A DNA stretch of 24,910 nt from an uncultured Collinsella sp. (lineage in GTDB: Bacteria; Actinomycetota; Coriobacteriia; Coriobacteriales; Coriobacteriaceae), in NCBI GenBank assembly GCA_937958315.1, contig CALFGH010000249.1, positions 1-24,910 on the forward strand. The letters are read 5' to 3'. This document shows, piece after piece, positions 6,541-15,641 of this stretch; position 1 is the first letter of the stretch, and each line of letters opens with the position of its first letter. Both the position numbers and the translations under genes were made by a program. Below the pieces are notes generated by a model that was not told the DNA's origin, ran no database searches, and was given only the letters and a program-made list of their open reading frames with translations.

Positions 6541-9500
6541 TTAGCGCTTGCGGCGCTTGGTCGCAGCGATGCCGGCCGCGGCAACGGTTGCGCCGGCGAT
6601 GCTCAGAGCAGCGACCGTCATCGCGGCGGAGTCACCCGTGCTGGCGAGCTCCATGCCACCGGACTTCTTGCCGTTCTTGCCCTTACCCTTGGACTTGTTC
6701 GTCGTCACCGTGGTCGTCGTCGAAGTCGAACCGCCCGCAGGGACCCCGGCGCCACCAGAGCCATCCGTACCGCCACCCTGCTCGCCGCCGTCAGGCGTCG
6801 GCTCGGGCTCTGGCTTCAGACTGGGATCGGGCGTCGGATCAGGCGCCGCCTCATCGGTCACCGTAATCGTAATGTTCAGACGCTCGGAATACTCGCTGTA
6901 CGACATGCCAGGGCGCTGTGCCGCAATGCGCACATACATGTTGCTATCGAGCGCAATAGGCTCGGTGTACTTTACGCGGCCTTCGTCACGGCAGGGGCAG
7001 GTGTCGTTGGTGGTGTACCAAATCGTCGTGCCATCCTCGGCAGAAAGCTCCAGCTTCGTGCCCTTGGGAACCGTAATGTAATTCTCCTTGGGCGACCATG
7101 CACCAAACGTCGTCGCACCAATCGTCGCCACCGGTCGCGCCGGTCGCACTGCCTCGGCAGACACGCGAACATCGACCTGCTTGGACAGCGCCGTGCCGTC
7201 CACCGCCGCCGTCAACGTCGTCAAACCGGGCAGAGCACCATGCAGCACAAACGTCGCCGCGCCATCCTCGCCCGTCACGGCCTGGGTGGCATCGACAGAG
7301 CAGATAGCCGAGGACTCCAGCCCAACACTAACCCTTGCGCCCGCAAACGGCTTGCCCGCCTTATCGGTCACGTGCGCCACCAGCTCAAAGTCACTGCCCT
7401 CAAGCATGGTCACGGCCTGCTCCACGTTGAGCTTGAGCTTGTCGGCACGAACGCCCACGACAAGCTCGCCACTTGCCCAGCGCGCCATGGCCGCGCCGGC
7501 GTAGTTGCGAGCACCGTCGAGCTCAAACGCCACCGTCGAGCCCGCCTCACGCGCATCGGCATAGCGAATACGCAGCACGCGCGACAGCGGCTTGCCATTG
7601 GGATCGTCCTGTTTGTCGAGCCACGTATACGTCACGTCGCCCAAGCCCTGCGCGCACAATGCGACCAGGGCATCGTCGCTCGCATCCATATACTGCGCAA
7701 ACTCAACCTCGACGCAATCGGTGTAGGCATGGGCCGAAGCCACCTCGGGCGCCGCCGTCGACACCAAGCCAATGTTCACCTCAGTCTGAATCGGCGGCAC
7801 GCGCAGCCAAGCCGAACGCGCCTCCTCATACCCGTCCTTGGTCACGCGCACCTGATACCAGCCGGTCGGCGTATTCCAGTTGTACGCACCGTCCGCACCC
7901 GTTGCAAGCGGATTGTCCTGCTCATACTCCTCGGCATCCCAACGCACTGCATTGGTACCGGCCGCATCGTCGGCGCTCCACAGCTCAACCGTCGCGCCTT
8001 CAACCGTATTGGACAGCAGACCCTCGTACACCACGCCCGCAGGGTCGGGTGCAGCCCTGGCGGCCACATTGCGATAACGCGCCTCAAAAATCGACTGCAT
8101 CTTCTCGTCCGAGATCAAGCCGTCCTTGTTGGCCTTGTAGACCTCGGCATCGGTCAGCTCGCCCCAGTTGACCGTAATACGATTCTGGCACGCGCGCTCC
8201 ACCTGCTCGCAGGCAACATCATAGGCGCATTCGGCATTGGTCAGCTTAATCGCGCGCTCCGAACCTACGCTGGTCGAAGCCGCGTCATAGGCAGCGCCCA
8301 CCACGGTACCCGCCGAACCGGCCGTCAGCACGCCGGCGATTGTCATAATGGAGCCCACTGCCACATCGGTGCTGTCGTGGCAGAGCTGGCGATACAGCAG
8401 ATCCTCAAACGCACGCGCCTTCTCCATGACGTCACGCAGCGCGTAAATGCACTTCCAGTCGTCCTCGGTCTTCTCGGGCTTGGCAAGCAAGCGCGTGTGC
8501 TGAAGCTCATAGCCCTCGCGCTCGCCCTTCACCTTCTGCATACGGACGTTCACGTTCTCCCAGTTCTTGCTGGCATCGTTCACGCCGTAAATGCCGGTAA
8601 AGATGCCGATGCCCTGGGTCACCGCGGGAAACGCCTGGCCGGCCGCCTTCCACGCATCGGTCTTAAAGACCTGTCCGAACATCTCGCATTCAATCTTATA
8701 GCTCTTGAGCGAACGGATCGTGCGGATGAGCTTCATATGGGCGCTCACGTCGCCGTTGCGCTTCCAGGCCATGAGCCATCCGCGCACCTTGGAGTTGTTG
8801 AGGCTATGGACCACATTCCAGTTGTCGTACAGGTTGTCCAGAATGTCGCACTGCATGGCGATCGAGTTAAACAGAAGCGCCTGGTTCTTGTTGTTATTGG
8901 AGTTCTCGATAAATTCCGACTCTATATAGGCCGTCTGCTCGCCATCGGGCGCGGCGACCTTAAAGCCCTTAACGGTATCGTCGTCAGCCGCCTTGTAGCT
9001 CAGCGAGCTGCCGAGCGCCTGGCCCAAATCGTTAAACCCACTCGTCGACTGGCCGTTGTACTCGCTGGCCTTAATGCCCGCACACTTGTTGAGTGCCGCA
9101 GCGGTTGCGTCATTCCAGCTTCCGTATTGGTTGAGCTGGCCGATACCCATCGACTGGCCCACCAGATCCTCGGCCTGCTGGGCAATAAACTCCGCTCGCG
9201 ATGCATGGTCGACGAGCTCCTTGATGGCGGCCGCATCCGCAGCGTTCGCGCCCTGGGCCGCCGCGAGTTCCTGATACCAATCCTCGCTGGTGCCGTAAGC
9301 ATCCTCAAAGATCATCTTGTCCACATTGACGCCATAGCTGTCGCCCTGCTGGGTCAGCAGCGCCGCCGACCCGCCGACCGCGGCCTTGAGCTCGGCCGCA
9401 AACTGCGCGGCCTCGTCGTTGCCAGCATCATCACCCTCGCCGTCGCTGGCGGCAGGGGCGCGACGAGCCTTACGGACAGCTCCACCTTGGGCTTCGTCCT

Positions 9501-12500
9501 CTTTGCCGTCCTTGTCCTCCTCGGCAAACGCATCGGCGACCATCTGGTCAATCGCGTCGTTAAAGGCCTCGTCGACATCATTAAACGAGTTATCCATCAT
9601 ATACTCGTGCCACTGCTGCACGGCATTCGAGAACTCCTGCTGGCGCTCCTCGGCCGCGGCGGAATGCTTTTTGGCCGAAGCGTTGGCGTCAAAACTCAGC
9701 ATGGTCATAAGCTGAGCATTGGAGATGCGGTAGGTCTGCGGCATAAAGATTTGCTCAAAGTTGCCGCAGTTCACATAGGTCGAGTCATTCGCCTTGTTAA
9801 ACTCGTCGAGCAGCTTAAGGTAGCCCTCGTCCACATACTCCGCCACATAGCGAACACGGGTGCCCTCGCGCGACTTTTGAGTCAGAGGAATCGTCACCGT
9901 CTTGCCATCCACGCAGTCCACGTACAGGTCGAGCGTGTCGGCGGCCTCTTCGTTTCCCACCTCGAGCGTGATATCAAAGGTCCAGTAGGCGTTCTTCTTT
10001 TGCGGCAGATGATGGAAGGTCCACAGACTCTTGCCGGTGTCCTTGCCGTCCTTGACCAGGTTTTGCGTACCGCCACGATACGTCACATCAAAGTTCCAGA
10101 CCGAAGCGCCCGGAACATAGCGCACATAATTGCGAGCCGTTACCTCGGCAGCAGCAGCGGCAACATCGGTCGAGCCCACGCGCGCCTCGAGCGTCACGCG
10201 CTCGGCGGCAAGCGTATCCTGCGGCAGGTCGTATTCAATCTTGGCACGGCCGAGTTTATTGGTCTTACCGGTGTACTTTGCAGCCGACGAGCCCGTCCCC
10301 ACGGTGAGCTGCACGCTCTTGCCCGGTGCCGCATAAACGTAGGCCACATTGCCCAGTAGGCTGTGAACGTCGGTGTTGTCGACCTCGATGCGCGATCCGC
10401 TAACCTCGAGTGTGGTGCTTCCCAGCGGCAATGTCACCTCGCCCAGCGTAATAAGCGGCGAGACGGCATAGATGCCCGCGGCCTTAGGCTTAAAGCGCAC
10501 AAACACATCGGCGCCCGCACTCTTCTTCATATCGAGAACGAGGTTGTCGCCTTCCCAAGTTGTGTTAGCCCACATGGCATCGGAGCTGGCGCCGGCTTCA
10601 CGAGCGCCTGCGGACACATCCTCGACGGCATCCTTGGCCAGAGGAATCTCAATCTTGGCAGCCTGGCTGTCCTTGAGCTCGTAATGAATGCGCAGCTCGG
10701 TCTCCACGCCAACGACCGCGGACGAATCAGCGATAACCGAGCCCGCCGTCAGCCCGCGCTCGGCACGATACGTCTCCACGTCAAACGTGGGGACGTCGAG
10801 CGTCACGTCGAGCTGTTTGCCGTCCTCAATCTTCACCTGCTTTTGCGCGATATGCTTACCCACGGTCAGCCCTAGGCGGCTAAACGCGGAATAGCTCGTC
10901 GCTTGGATGTCGTAGCTCGTCTTGTTAAAGGCGACGATGGTGTACGAACCGGCCTTAAGGCGCGGCGTCTCGGCCTTCATGATAGGCGTGGTGCCATCGT
11001 CTTCGTAACCCATCAAATAGGTGACGCCGTCGGCGACCAGCTTGCCGTCGGACGTACGGAACACCAGCACACGGTTGGCGCCCTGGTAGTCGCCCTTGGT
11101 CGTGACCGCCGCCGTGCCCCAGGGCTTCAAGTCGATATCGACCTTGCCGGCCGAAGGCTTCACCGTCGCCGTCGCCCCACCCAACTTGAGGCTATCTTTG
11201 GGCTCGAGCGTTATCTCCAGATCCTGGTCCGCGTCGGCAATGGCCTGCGACACCACGAGTGCTGTGCCCTGGATACGGAAGTCGTTTTCCTTGTCACCCT
11301 TGGCAGGCTTAAGCGTCTTGCCGCTGCTCTTCACCGTCAGATCGATGTTATCGAGACTATCGAGCTCAATGCGTTCGGTCTTATCCTGGCCTGCGACCGG
11401 TTCGAGATAGGCCACATTAAGTTCAATCGCGCGCGAAGCCGGAATCTTGGTAAAGTCCTCAGCCTTAATCTCTCCGATATTCCATGTGCCCGTCATCTGG
11501 TCGCCCGGGCGCGCCAGCACCATGTCATAGTAACCGCTGAGCGAAATGCGCAGGGTGGCTGCTGTCTTGGAGAGAGCGTCCGCTGTAAAGCTGCCGTCAT
11601 CGCCAACCGCCAGCGGCGTGGACTGCCCCGCCTGCACGAGTGTAGCCGTCGCGCTCTGGGGAAGTTTGCCCGTCACCTGGGCCGCCTCGCCCATCCACTC
11701 AAACGTGTAGGCAGGCTTCGAGGAATCGACGGAGTCCTTGCGATCGGCCACGGCATCGGCAAGCTTTTTGACCATCGAGGGGTTGCCAGCCGAATCGGTT
11801 GCATAGGCATAGATGGTCTGGCCTTCACCAAAGGGAATCGCATACGTTACGCCATCGATTGTCACGCGCTCATTATAGTCGCCCGGATAGCCCGCCTCAC
11901 CAAACTGAAGATCGGGGTTCATCACGCGCAGGGCAACGGCATTATGGTTCGTCTCGTTTCCGTATCTCGTGTTCTCAAAAGCTCCCCACTCTATCATTTC
12001 CACGCTTTTGGGTAGCACAATCTCTTTGCCGGCAATCGCAGGATCAAGAGAGGCGAACGCGAGCGCCCCGATAGATTTGACGCCATCGCCAATCGTCACC
12101 GACGACACATGCGAGCACCCGTCAAAGGCATAGCGCTCAATCCGCTCCACCGTGCCCGGCACGTTGATCTGCGTAAAGGTGAGTACCGTTGTGTCCGAGA
12201 CATAGAACTGCGGTACGCCGCAATTGGCGAAGGCGCGATAGTCGATAGTCTTAACCGAAGGTGGCAGCGTTGCCACCACATTGTCGTCAAGTTGTTCGCA
12301 GCCCTCAAAGGCCTGCTCGGGAATCGTGGTAAAGGCCGCGTTGTTGGGCCAGGTCACCGTGTGAAGTGTCTTGCTTCCGGTAAACGCATTCCAGCCCAGT
12401 TCCTCAACCGAATCGGGCAGTGCGATTTCCTTGATGCTGCTGCCGCCCAGGCCGCCAACGGTGCGGACGTGCGAATCGGGGGCGAAGGTGACCGATGTGA

Positions 12501-13161
12501 GAGCGGCGTTTCCCATGCCCTTAAGACTCACGACATTTTTGCCGTCGATGGTCGAGGGCACCTCCAACGTGGTAATGCCCGCGTCGCCATACTCGATAGA
12601 AATTTCGTTGGTGAGGCTATCGATCGAGAAGTAGTACTGCGCGGGGGTCTGCTCGCCGGCCACGTAGCCATCATCGTATTCGCCTTTTACGCCCGTAGCG
12701 CCCTTCGAGGTCATCCAGAGCCCAAGATCCTCATTCCAGGTTGCCTCGGCACAGGAAGCCTCCTCCTGCTTCTGCTGCTCGGCGAGTTCCTTGCCCTCGA
12801 CAAGATCGGTGGCGAGCGTACCCGCAGGTGTGCTCTCGGTCTGCCCGGCGCCCGTTAGGCCCGCCGCCGATGCAATCTCGGAGGGCGGGGGCGTAGGGGT
12901 ATCACCGCTATTGAGCACTGTGGGGTCGGCGGCGCCGGCATCGGGCGCGGGGTCGGCGGAAGCAGAGTCTGACGTTTGGGCGTCAGCCGAATCGGCGGAA
13001 GCGGCACCGGCTACTTGGCCGTTATCCGTCTGCACAAAAGTGCTATCGGTGTTGAGGGCCTCGGCAAACGCGCCCGCGGGAAACGAACCCGTCACCATCG
13101 CGAGGGTCACCGTGGCAACCGTCAGCCGGCGGCAAAGCGCTCGAGCAGTAGTCCACCTCAT
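6541..13161 (-). CDS. Giant cell-surface protein with BspA-type repeats and sorting tail
   Basis: 2206 aa. The signal peptide ends near AGAFA|EA (about residue 33). A Ser/Pro/Ala-rich spacer is followed by BspA-type leucine-rich repeats (about 180-400; phrases such as VPSTIDGKNVVSLKG and LPDSVEELGWNAF). Then come beta-rich, Ig-like regions to about 1150, an acidic segment (about 1190-1260), and a helix-rich domain (about 1260-1700) holding a glycine/alanine-rich hydrophobic stretch at 1598-1627. A carboxypeptidase-regulatory-like module (about 1709-1794), a bacterial Ig-like (Big_1) module (about 1914-1990), a chitobiase C-terminal-like module (about 2010-2097) and a Pro/Gly linker complete it. 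The tail is LASTGD (2172-2177), a hydrophobic helix and KRRKR, a non-standard sortase signal. I chose the ATG at 13161 because GGAAAGGA precedes it; a TTG eight codons upstream is less likely. Adhesion to host or diet glycans is plausible but inferred. Confidence 0.88.
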   Translation of the reverse strand: MRWTTARALCRRLTVATVTLAMVTGSFPAGAFAEALNTDSTFVQTDNGQVAGAASADSADAQTSDSASADPAPDAGAADPTVLNSGDTPTPPPSEIASAAGLTGAGQTESTPAGTLATDLVEGKELAEQQKQEEASCAEATWNEDLGLWMTSKGATGVKGEYDDGYVAGEQTPAQYYFSIDSLTNEISIEYGDAGITTLEVPSTIDGKNVVSLKGMGNAALTSVTFAPDSHVRTVGGLGGSSIKEIALPDSVEELGWNAFTGSKTLHTVTWPNNAAFTTIPEQAFEGCEQLDDNVVATLPPSVKTIDYRAFANCGVPQFYVSDTTVLTFTQINVPGTVERIERYAFDGCSHVSSVTIGDGVKSIGALAFASLDPAIAGKEIVLPKSVEMIEWGAFENTRYGNETNHNAVALRVMNPDLQFGEAGYPGDYNERVTIDGVTYAIPFGEGQTIYAYATDSAGNPSMVKKLADAVADRKDSVDSSKPAYTFEWMGEAAQVTGKLPQSATATLVQAGQSTPLAVGDDGSFTADALSKTAATLRISLSGYYDMVLARPGDQMTGTWNIGEIKAEDFTKIPASRAIELNVAYLEPVAGQDKTERIELDSLDNIDLTVKSSGKTLKPAKGDKENDFRIQGTALVVSQAIADADQDLEITLEPKDSLKLGGATATVKPSAGKVDIDLKPWGTAAVTTKGDYQGANRVLVFRTSDGKLVADGVTYLMGYEDDGTTPIMKAETPRLKAGSYTIVAFNKTSYDIQATSYSAFSRLGLTVGKHIAQKQVKIEDGKQLDVTLDVPTFDVETYRAERGLTAGSVIADSSAVVGVETELRIHYELKDSQAAKIEIPLAKDAVEDVSAGAREAGASSDAMWANTTWEGDNLVLDMKKSAGADVFVRFKPKAAGIYAVSPLITLGEVTLPLGSTTLEVSGSRIEVDNTDVHSLLGNVAYVYAAPGKSVQLTVGTGSSAAKYTGKTNKLGRAKIEYDLPQDTLAAERVTLEARVGSTDVAAAAAEVTARNYVRYVPGASVWNFDVTYRGGTQNLVKDGKDTGKSLWTFHHLPQKKNAYWTFDITLEVGNEEAADTLDLYVDCVDGKTVTIPLTQKSREGTRVRYVAEYVDEGYLKLLDEFNKANDSTYVNCGNFEQIFMPQTYRISNAQLMTMLSFDANASAKKHSAAAEERQQEFSNAVQQWHEYMMDNSFNDVDEAFNDAIDQMVADAFAEEDKDGKEDEAQGGAVRKARRAPAASDGEGDDAGNDEAAQFAAELKAAVGGSAALLTQQGDSYGVNVDKMIFEDAYGTSEDWYQELAAAQGANAADAAAIKELVDHASRAEFIAQQAEDLVGQSMGIGQLNQYGSWNDATAAALNKCAGIKASEYNGQSTSGFNDLGQALGSSLSYKAADDDTVKGFKVAAPDGEQTAYIESEFIENSNNNKNQALLFNSIAMQCDILDNLYDNWNVVHSLNNSKVRGWLMAWKRNGDVSAHMKLIRTIRSLKSYKIECEMFGQVFKTDAWKAAGQAFPAVTQGIGIFTGIYGVNDASKNWENVNVRMQKVKGEREGYELQHTRLLAKPEKTEDDWKCIYALRDVMEKARAFEDLLYRQLCHDSTDVAVGSIMTIAGVLTAGSAGTVVGAAYDAASTSVGSERAIKLTNAECAYDVACEQVERACQNRITVNWGELTDAEVYKANKDGLISDEKMQSIFEARYRNVAARAAPDPAGVVYEGLLSNTVEGATVELWSADDAAGTNAVRWDAEEYEQDNPLATGADGAYNWNTPTGWYQVRVTKDGYEEARSAWLRVPPIQTEVNIGLVSTAAPEVASAHAYTDCVEVEFAQYMDASDDALVALCAQGLGDVTYTWLDKQDDPNGKPLSRVLRIRYADAREAGSTVAFELDGARNYAGAAMARWASGELVVGVRADKLKLNVEQAVTMLEGSDFELVAHVTDKAGKPFAGARVSVGLESSAICSVDATQAVTGEDGAATFVLHGALPGLTTLTAAVDGTALSKQVDVRVSAEAVRPARPVATIGATTFGAWSPKENYITVPKGTKLELSAEDGTTIWYTTNDTCPCRDEGRVKYTEPIALDSNMYVRIAAQRPGMSYSEYSERLNITITVTDEAAPDPTPDPSLKPEPEPTPDGGEQGGGTDGSGGAGVPAGGSTSTTTTVTTNKSKGKGKNGKKSGGMELASTGDSAAMTVAALSIAGATVAAAGIAATKRRKR

Positions 13162-13221
13162 GGTCGTTCCTTTCCTGCAAACCAAAAGTCATCCAGCGTA
13201 ATCGTCGTCCAAAAACAAAGC

Positions 13222-13255
13222 GAACGGTAGGTTCATATATACGAACCTACCGTTC
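13222..13255. promoter_or_regulatory. 13-bp perfect dyad upstream of the giant surface-protein gene
   Basis: GAACGGTAGGTTC (13222-13234) and its exact inverse (13243-13255) are separated by 8 AT-rich bases. The dyad is 61 bases upstream of the ATG at 13161. The inner seven bases, the 8-base spacer and a flanking CAGGTAGA are shared with the dyad upstream of the second surface-protein gene (15642). It is likely an operator or part of the promoter. Confidence 0.65.
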
Positions 13256-13263
13256 TACCTGCG

Positions 13264-13304
13264 CAAACCACCACAAAGGGGACAGGCACCTTTGTGGCGG
13301 TTTG
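13264..13304. repeat. GGGGACAG-core extragenic palindrome, copy 2 (inverted centre)
   Basis: The same 16-base arms as copy 1 (13264-13279 and 13289-13304, one mismatch), but the centre reads GGGGACAGGCACC, opposite to copies 1, 3 and 4. It stands between the operator-like dyad and the second repeat array. Confidence 0.8.
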
Positions 13305-13336
13305 GGGTCTGGTCGGCGAACCGATTCCGATGTTTG

Positions 13337-13552
13337 TCTCGATCTGTAACAGTTAGGCCCTGTTGAGCCTTGTAGTTGTTACAGATCGAGATATTGCTCC
13401 AGCCGCCCCCGCTTTGTCTCAATCTGTAACAGTTAGAGACCAAATTCCCCGCTACGTGTTACAGATCGAGACGTTAGGTTGGCGGCCATTCGGTTCATCT
13501 CAATCTGTAACATCTAGAGCCGTTTTGGGCAGTTTGGTGTTACAGATTGAGA
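13337..13552. repeat. Six-copy alternating 15-bp repeat array, copy 2
   Basis: Arms start at 13337, 13377, 13417, 13457, 13498 and 13538, giving the same 40-40-40-41-40 spacing as copy 1. From the first arm to the downstream stop codon both copies measure 253 bp. By hand alignment the six arms differ at one of 90 positions, against about 43 of the other 163. It follows the stop of the 651-aa surface-protein gene and lies upstream of the giant gene. Confidence 0.9.
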
Positions 13553-13589
13553 TTTTGCTGAGGCCGAGAACGAGAGCCGTCACCCAGCT

Positions 13590-15545
13590 CTAACGCTTGC
13601 GGCGCTTGGTCGCGGCGAGGCCGGCGGCGGCTACGGTTGCGCCGGCGATGCCTAGGGCGGCGACCGTCATCGCGGTGGTATCCCCCGTGGTAGCCAGGAC
13701 AGCATCGCCCTTCTTGGCCTGCGTGGTTTTCTCAACCGTCTTGGTCGTGGCGGTTGTCGTGGTCGGCTTGGCCGCGGGCTTCACCCCAGGCTGCGGCGTC
13801 GGCTTGGGATCCGGCGTAGGCTGCGGATCGGGAGTCGACGTGGCTTCAGGCGTAAAGGTCAGATCGGTGTTGAGCCACAGGGTGTAGATCCAGCCGCTGT
13901 CCTCATCGGATACGCTATCCGCGACCTGGTAGCCGCACTCCCGGCCGTTGATCACCAGCTTGGTGTCGGGCGTAAAGTAGAAGCCGCGCGCGGACTTGAG
14001 GTAGATGCCGTAGCGATAGGTCACGCCAGGCTTAAAGACGTCGATGTGATTCGTGATGTTCTGATCCCAGAAATCCACGGAGTTCACTTCGCTGCCGTCG
14101 CTACCCGTCCAGAACTCACACTGAGGAAGGGAGTTGGAGCCCGTCGGAACATTCGCCGTAAAGACCGGCCTATCGCCTGCCTTGAAGGTGGTCGTGGCAC
14201 CGTTGATCTCGATAACGTCGATGGCCCGCCATTCGTCGATCGGCTGCTCGCACAGCATATTGTCAGCGTTTGGCGCGAAGACGCCGTTGACGGTCTTGAT
14301 GTGGTGCGCCCAATGACCGTTGACGTTCATATTGCAGTCATCGGCCACGGTATTGTCGCCCTTGAGCCTCAGCTCAACGGAGTACATGTAGAACTTGCCC
14401 TCTTCGAAGTGCTCGATCCTCCTCGCGCCCGTCGGATACTTGGCGGGGTCGGAATACCAGAAGGCAACAGGCACCGACTCCCCGGATTCCATATCGAGCT
14501 CCATTTCCTCCCAGCACTCGTAGGCGATCTCGTACTTGTCGGCATCGGCAGCGGGGATCGTCGCGGTCGCGCGTGGCGCCTCGCCGGGCGCGTAGTCGGT
14601 CTTCACGTCGTTGACGTCCAGGTTATGGAGGGCTTCGTTTTCTGACGCAACGAGCGTAATTTCGCTATTGATGACGTAGCGGAGGTAATAATCGTACCTG
14701 GTTTCGTTGAGGATAGTCGAGCTGCCTTCATAGTCAGTTCCGGTATACTCCAGTGCCGTGCCAATATAGAGAGCCTCATTGCGCGTGAGTCGATACGAGC
14801 CGCCTGCCGCGCCACCCGTAAAGGTCAGCGTCAGCCTCATGTGATTGCCAACGGGTTCGAAGCGAGCCGTCACGTCGGACATGGACGCATCCTGAACTTC
14901 GACCAGAGTGCCCGAAGCGGCAACGGCCCTGTAGTACTTAACCTCGACAACTTCGCTCGCAAGCGTTTCTGGAATGCCACCCTCTACATCGAGAAAATCG
15001 TGGGTATACGGCTGGCCCTTTTTGAGTGTGACCTTGCTCGGAAGCGCGCAGTCCGTATAGTGGGGGACCACGGTCGTGTTGACCCTAACGTCGCTGCCAC
15101 CAACAACATCGGTCACACCGCAGGGCATGATGGCGTTGCTCGCCGGCATGGCGGCGTTGTCGTCGCCAGAAGCGTTTTGCCCAGCGAGCGCAGCACCGCT
15201 AGACTCATTGACGGCATCGGCTGGGATTGTCTGCTGAGGCTCAACGGTGGCTTGCGCCGCCGGAGCAGCATCGGTTGCAGGCGCGGTCGAAGCAGCTGGT
15301 GCGGTCGTTGCAGCCGCATCCTCCGCAACCGCCGGCGTCACCGGAACCGCGACAACCTCATCCGTCCCGGCGGCGGGATCGGCGCATTCCGTCGCCAGCG
15401 CCACGCTCGGCAGCAGCAACTGACCGACCATAAGCGCACACGCGCCGGCGCAAGCTATTTTGGCACCCACACAACGCCAGGTACCGTGAGCCAGCGAGCA
15501 GGTGGACTCACGTTGAGCTTGCTTGTCAAAGTGGCTTACGTTCAT
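13590..15545 (-). CDS. Secreted surface protein with sorting tail
   Basis: 651 aa. A long N-terminal lead ends in a hydrophobic segment and a cleavage-like ALA|TE near residue 52. An Ala/Thr/Pro-rich low-complexity stretch follows, then beta-rich modules of about 90 residues with phrases such as FEEGKFYMYSVELRLKG and FKPGVTYRYGIYLKSARG, each ending near an NG turn. These look like tandem Ig-like units. A TPDPQPTPDP linker, a Thr/Lys-rich stretch and LATTGD, hydrophobic helix and KRRKR end the protein. The last 30 or so residues are almost identical to those of the giant protein downstream. The ATG at 15545 follows AAGGAGG at 5 bases; an upstream in-frame TTG is rejected because it would place coding sequence through a palindromic repeat. 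Function is unknown beyond cell-surface display, probably sortase dependent. Confidence 0.85.
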   Translation of the reverse strand: MNVSHFDKQAQRESTCSLAHGTWRCVGAKIACAGACALMVGQLLLPSVALATECADPAAGTDEVVAVPVTPAVAEDAAATTAPAASTAPATDAAPAAQATVEPQQTIPADAVNESSGAALAGQNASGDDNAAMPASNAIMPCGVTDVVGGSDVRVNTTVVPHYTDCALPSKVTLKKGQPYTHDFLDVEGGIPETLASEVVEVKYYRAVAASGTLVEVQDASMSDVTARFEPVGNHMRLTLTFTGGAAGGSYRLTRNEALYIGTALEYTGTDYEGSSTILNETRYDYYLRYVINSEITLVASENEALHNLDVNDVKTDYAPGEAPRATATIPAADADKYEIAYECWEEMELDMESGESVPVAFWYSDPAKYPTGARRIEHFEEGKFYMYSVELRLKGDNTVADDCNMNVNGHWAHHIKTVNGVFAPNADNMLCEQPIDEWRAIDVIEINGATTTFKAGDRPVFTANVPTGSNSLPQCEFWTGSDGSEVNSVDFWDQNITNHIDVFKPGVTYRYGIYLKSARGFYFTPDTKLVINGRECGYQVADSVSDEDSGWIYTLWLNTDLTFTPEATSTPDPQPTPDPKPTPQPGVKPAAKPTTTTATTKTVEKTTQAKKGDAVLATTGDTTAMTVAALGIAGATVAAAGLAATKRRKR

Positions 15546-15571
15546 AACGGCCTCCTTGGTCGTAGGGACAT

Positions 15572-15606
15572 ACCACCACAAAGGTGCCTGTCCCCTTTGC
15601 GGTGGT
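15572..15606. repeat. GGGGACAG-core palindrome, copy 3, in the leader of the 651-aa surface-protein gene
   Basis: ACCACCACAAAGG (15572-15584) faces its inverse at 15594-15606 with one mismatch. If transcription starts near the dyad at 15642, this hairpin lies in the mRNA leader just upstream of the Shine-Dalgarno sequence and could affect translation. Confidence 0.75.
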
Positions 15607-15641
15607 TCTGTACCACCAAGATGTGCCAAATGACTCCGTAT

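Noticed and set aside
7240..10359. Plus-strand open frame of over 1000 codons opposite the giant surface-protein gene
   Set aside because: It is the mirror of a high-GC coding strand. It has no ribosome site, no recognisable domain and a composition rich in Arg/His/Leu typical of antisense frames.
10903..12858. Further plus-strand open frames (about 370 and 249 codons) opposite the same gene
   Set aside because: They mirror the surface-protein coding sequence, whose signal peptide, repeats and sorting tail are clear on the minus strand.
13162..13185. Earlier TTG start for the giant surface-protein gene
   Set aside because: The ATG at 13161 has a good ribosome site located inside this extension, and the signal peptide begins properly from the ATG.
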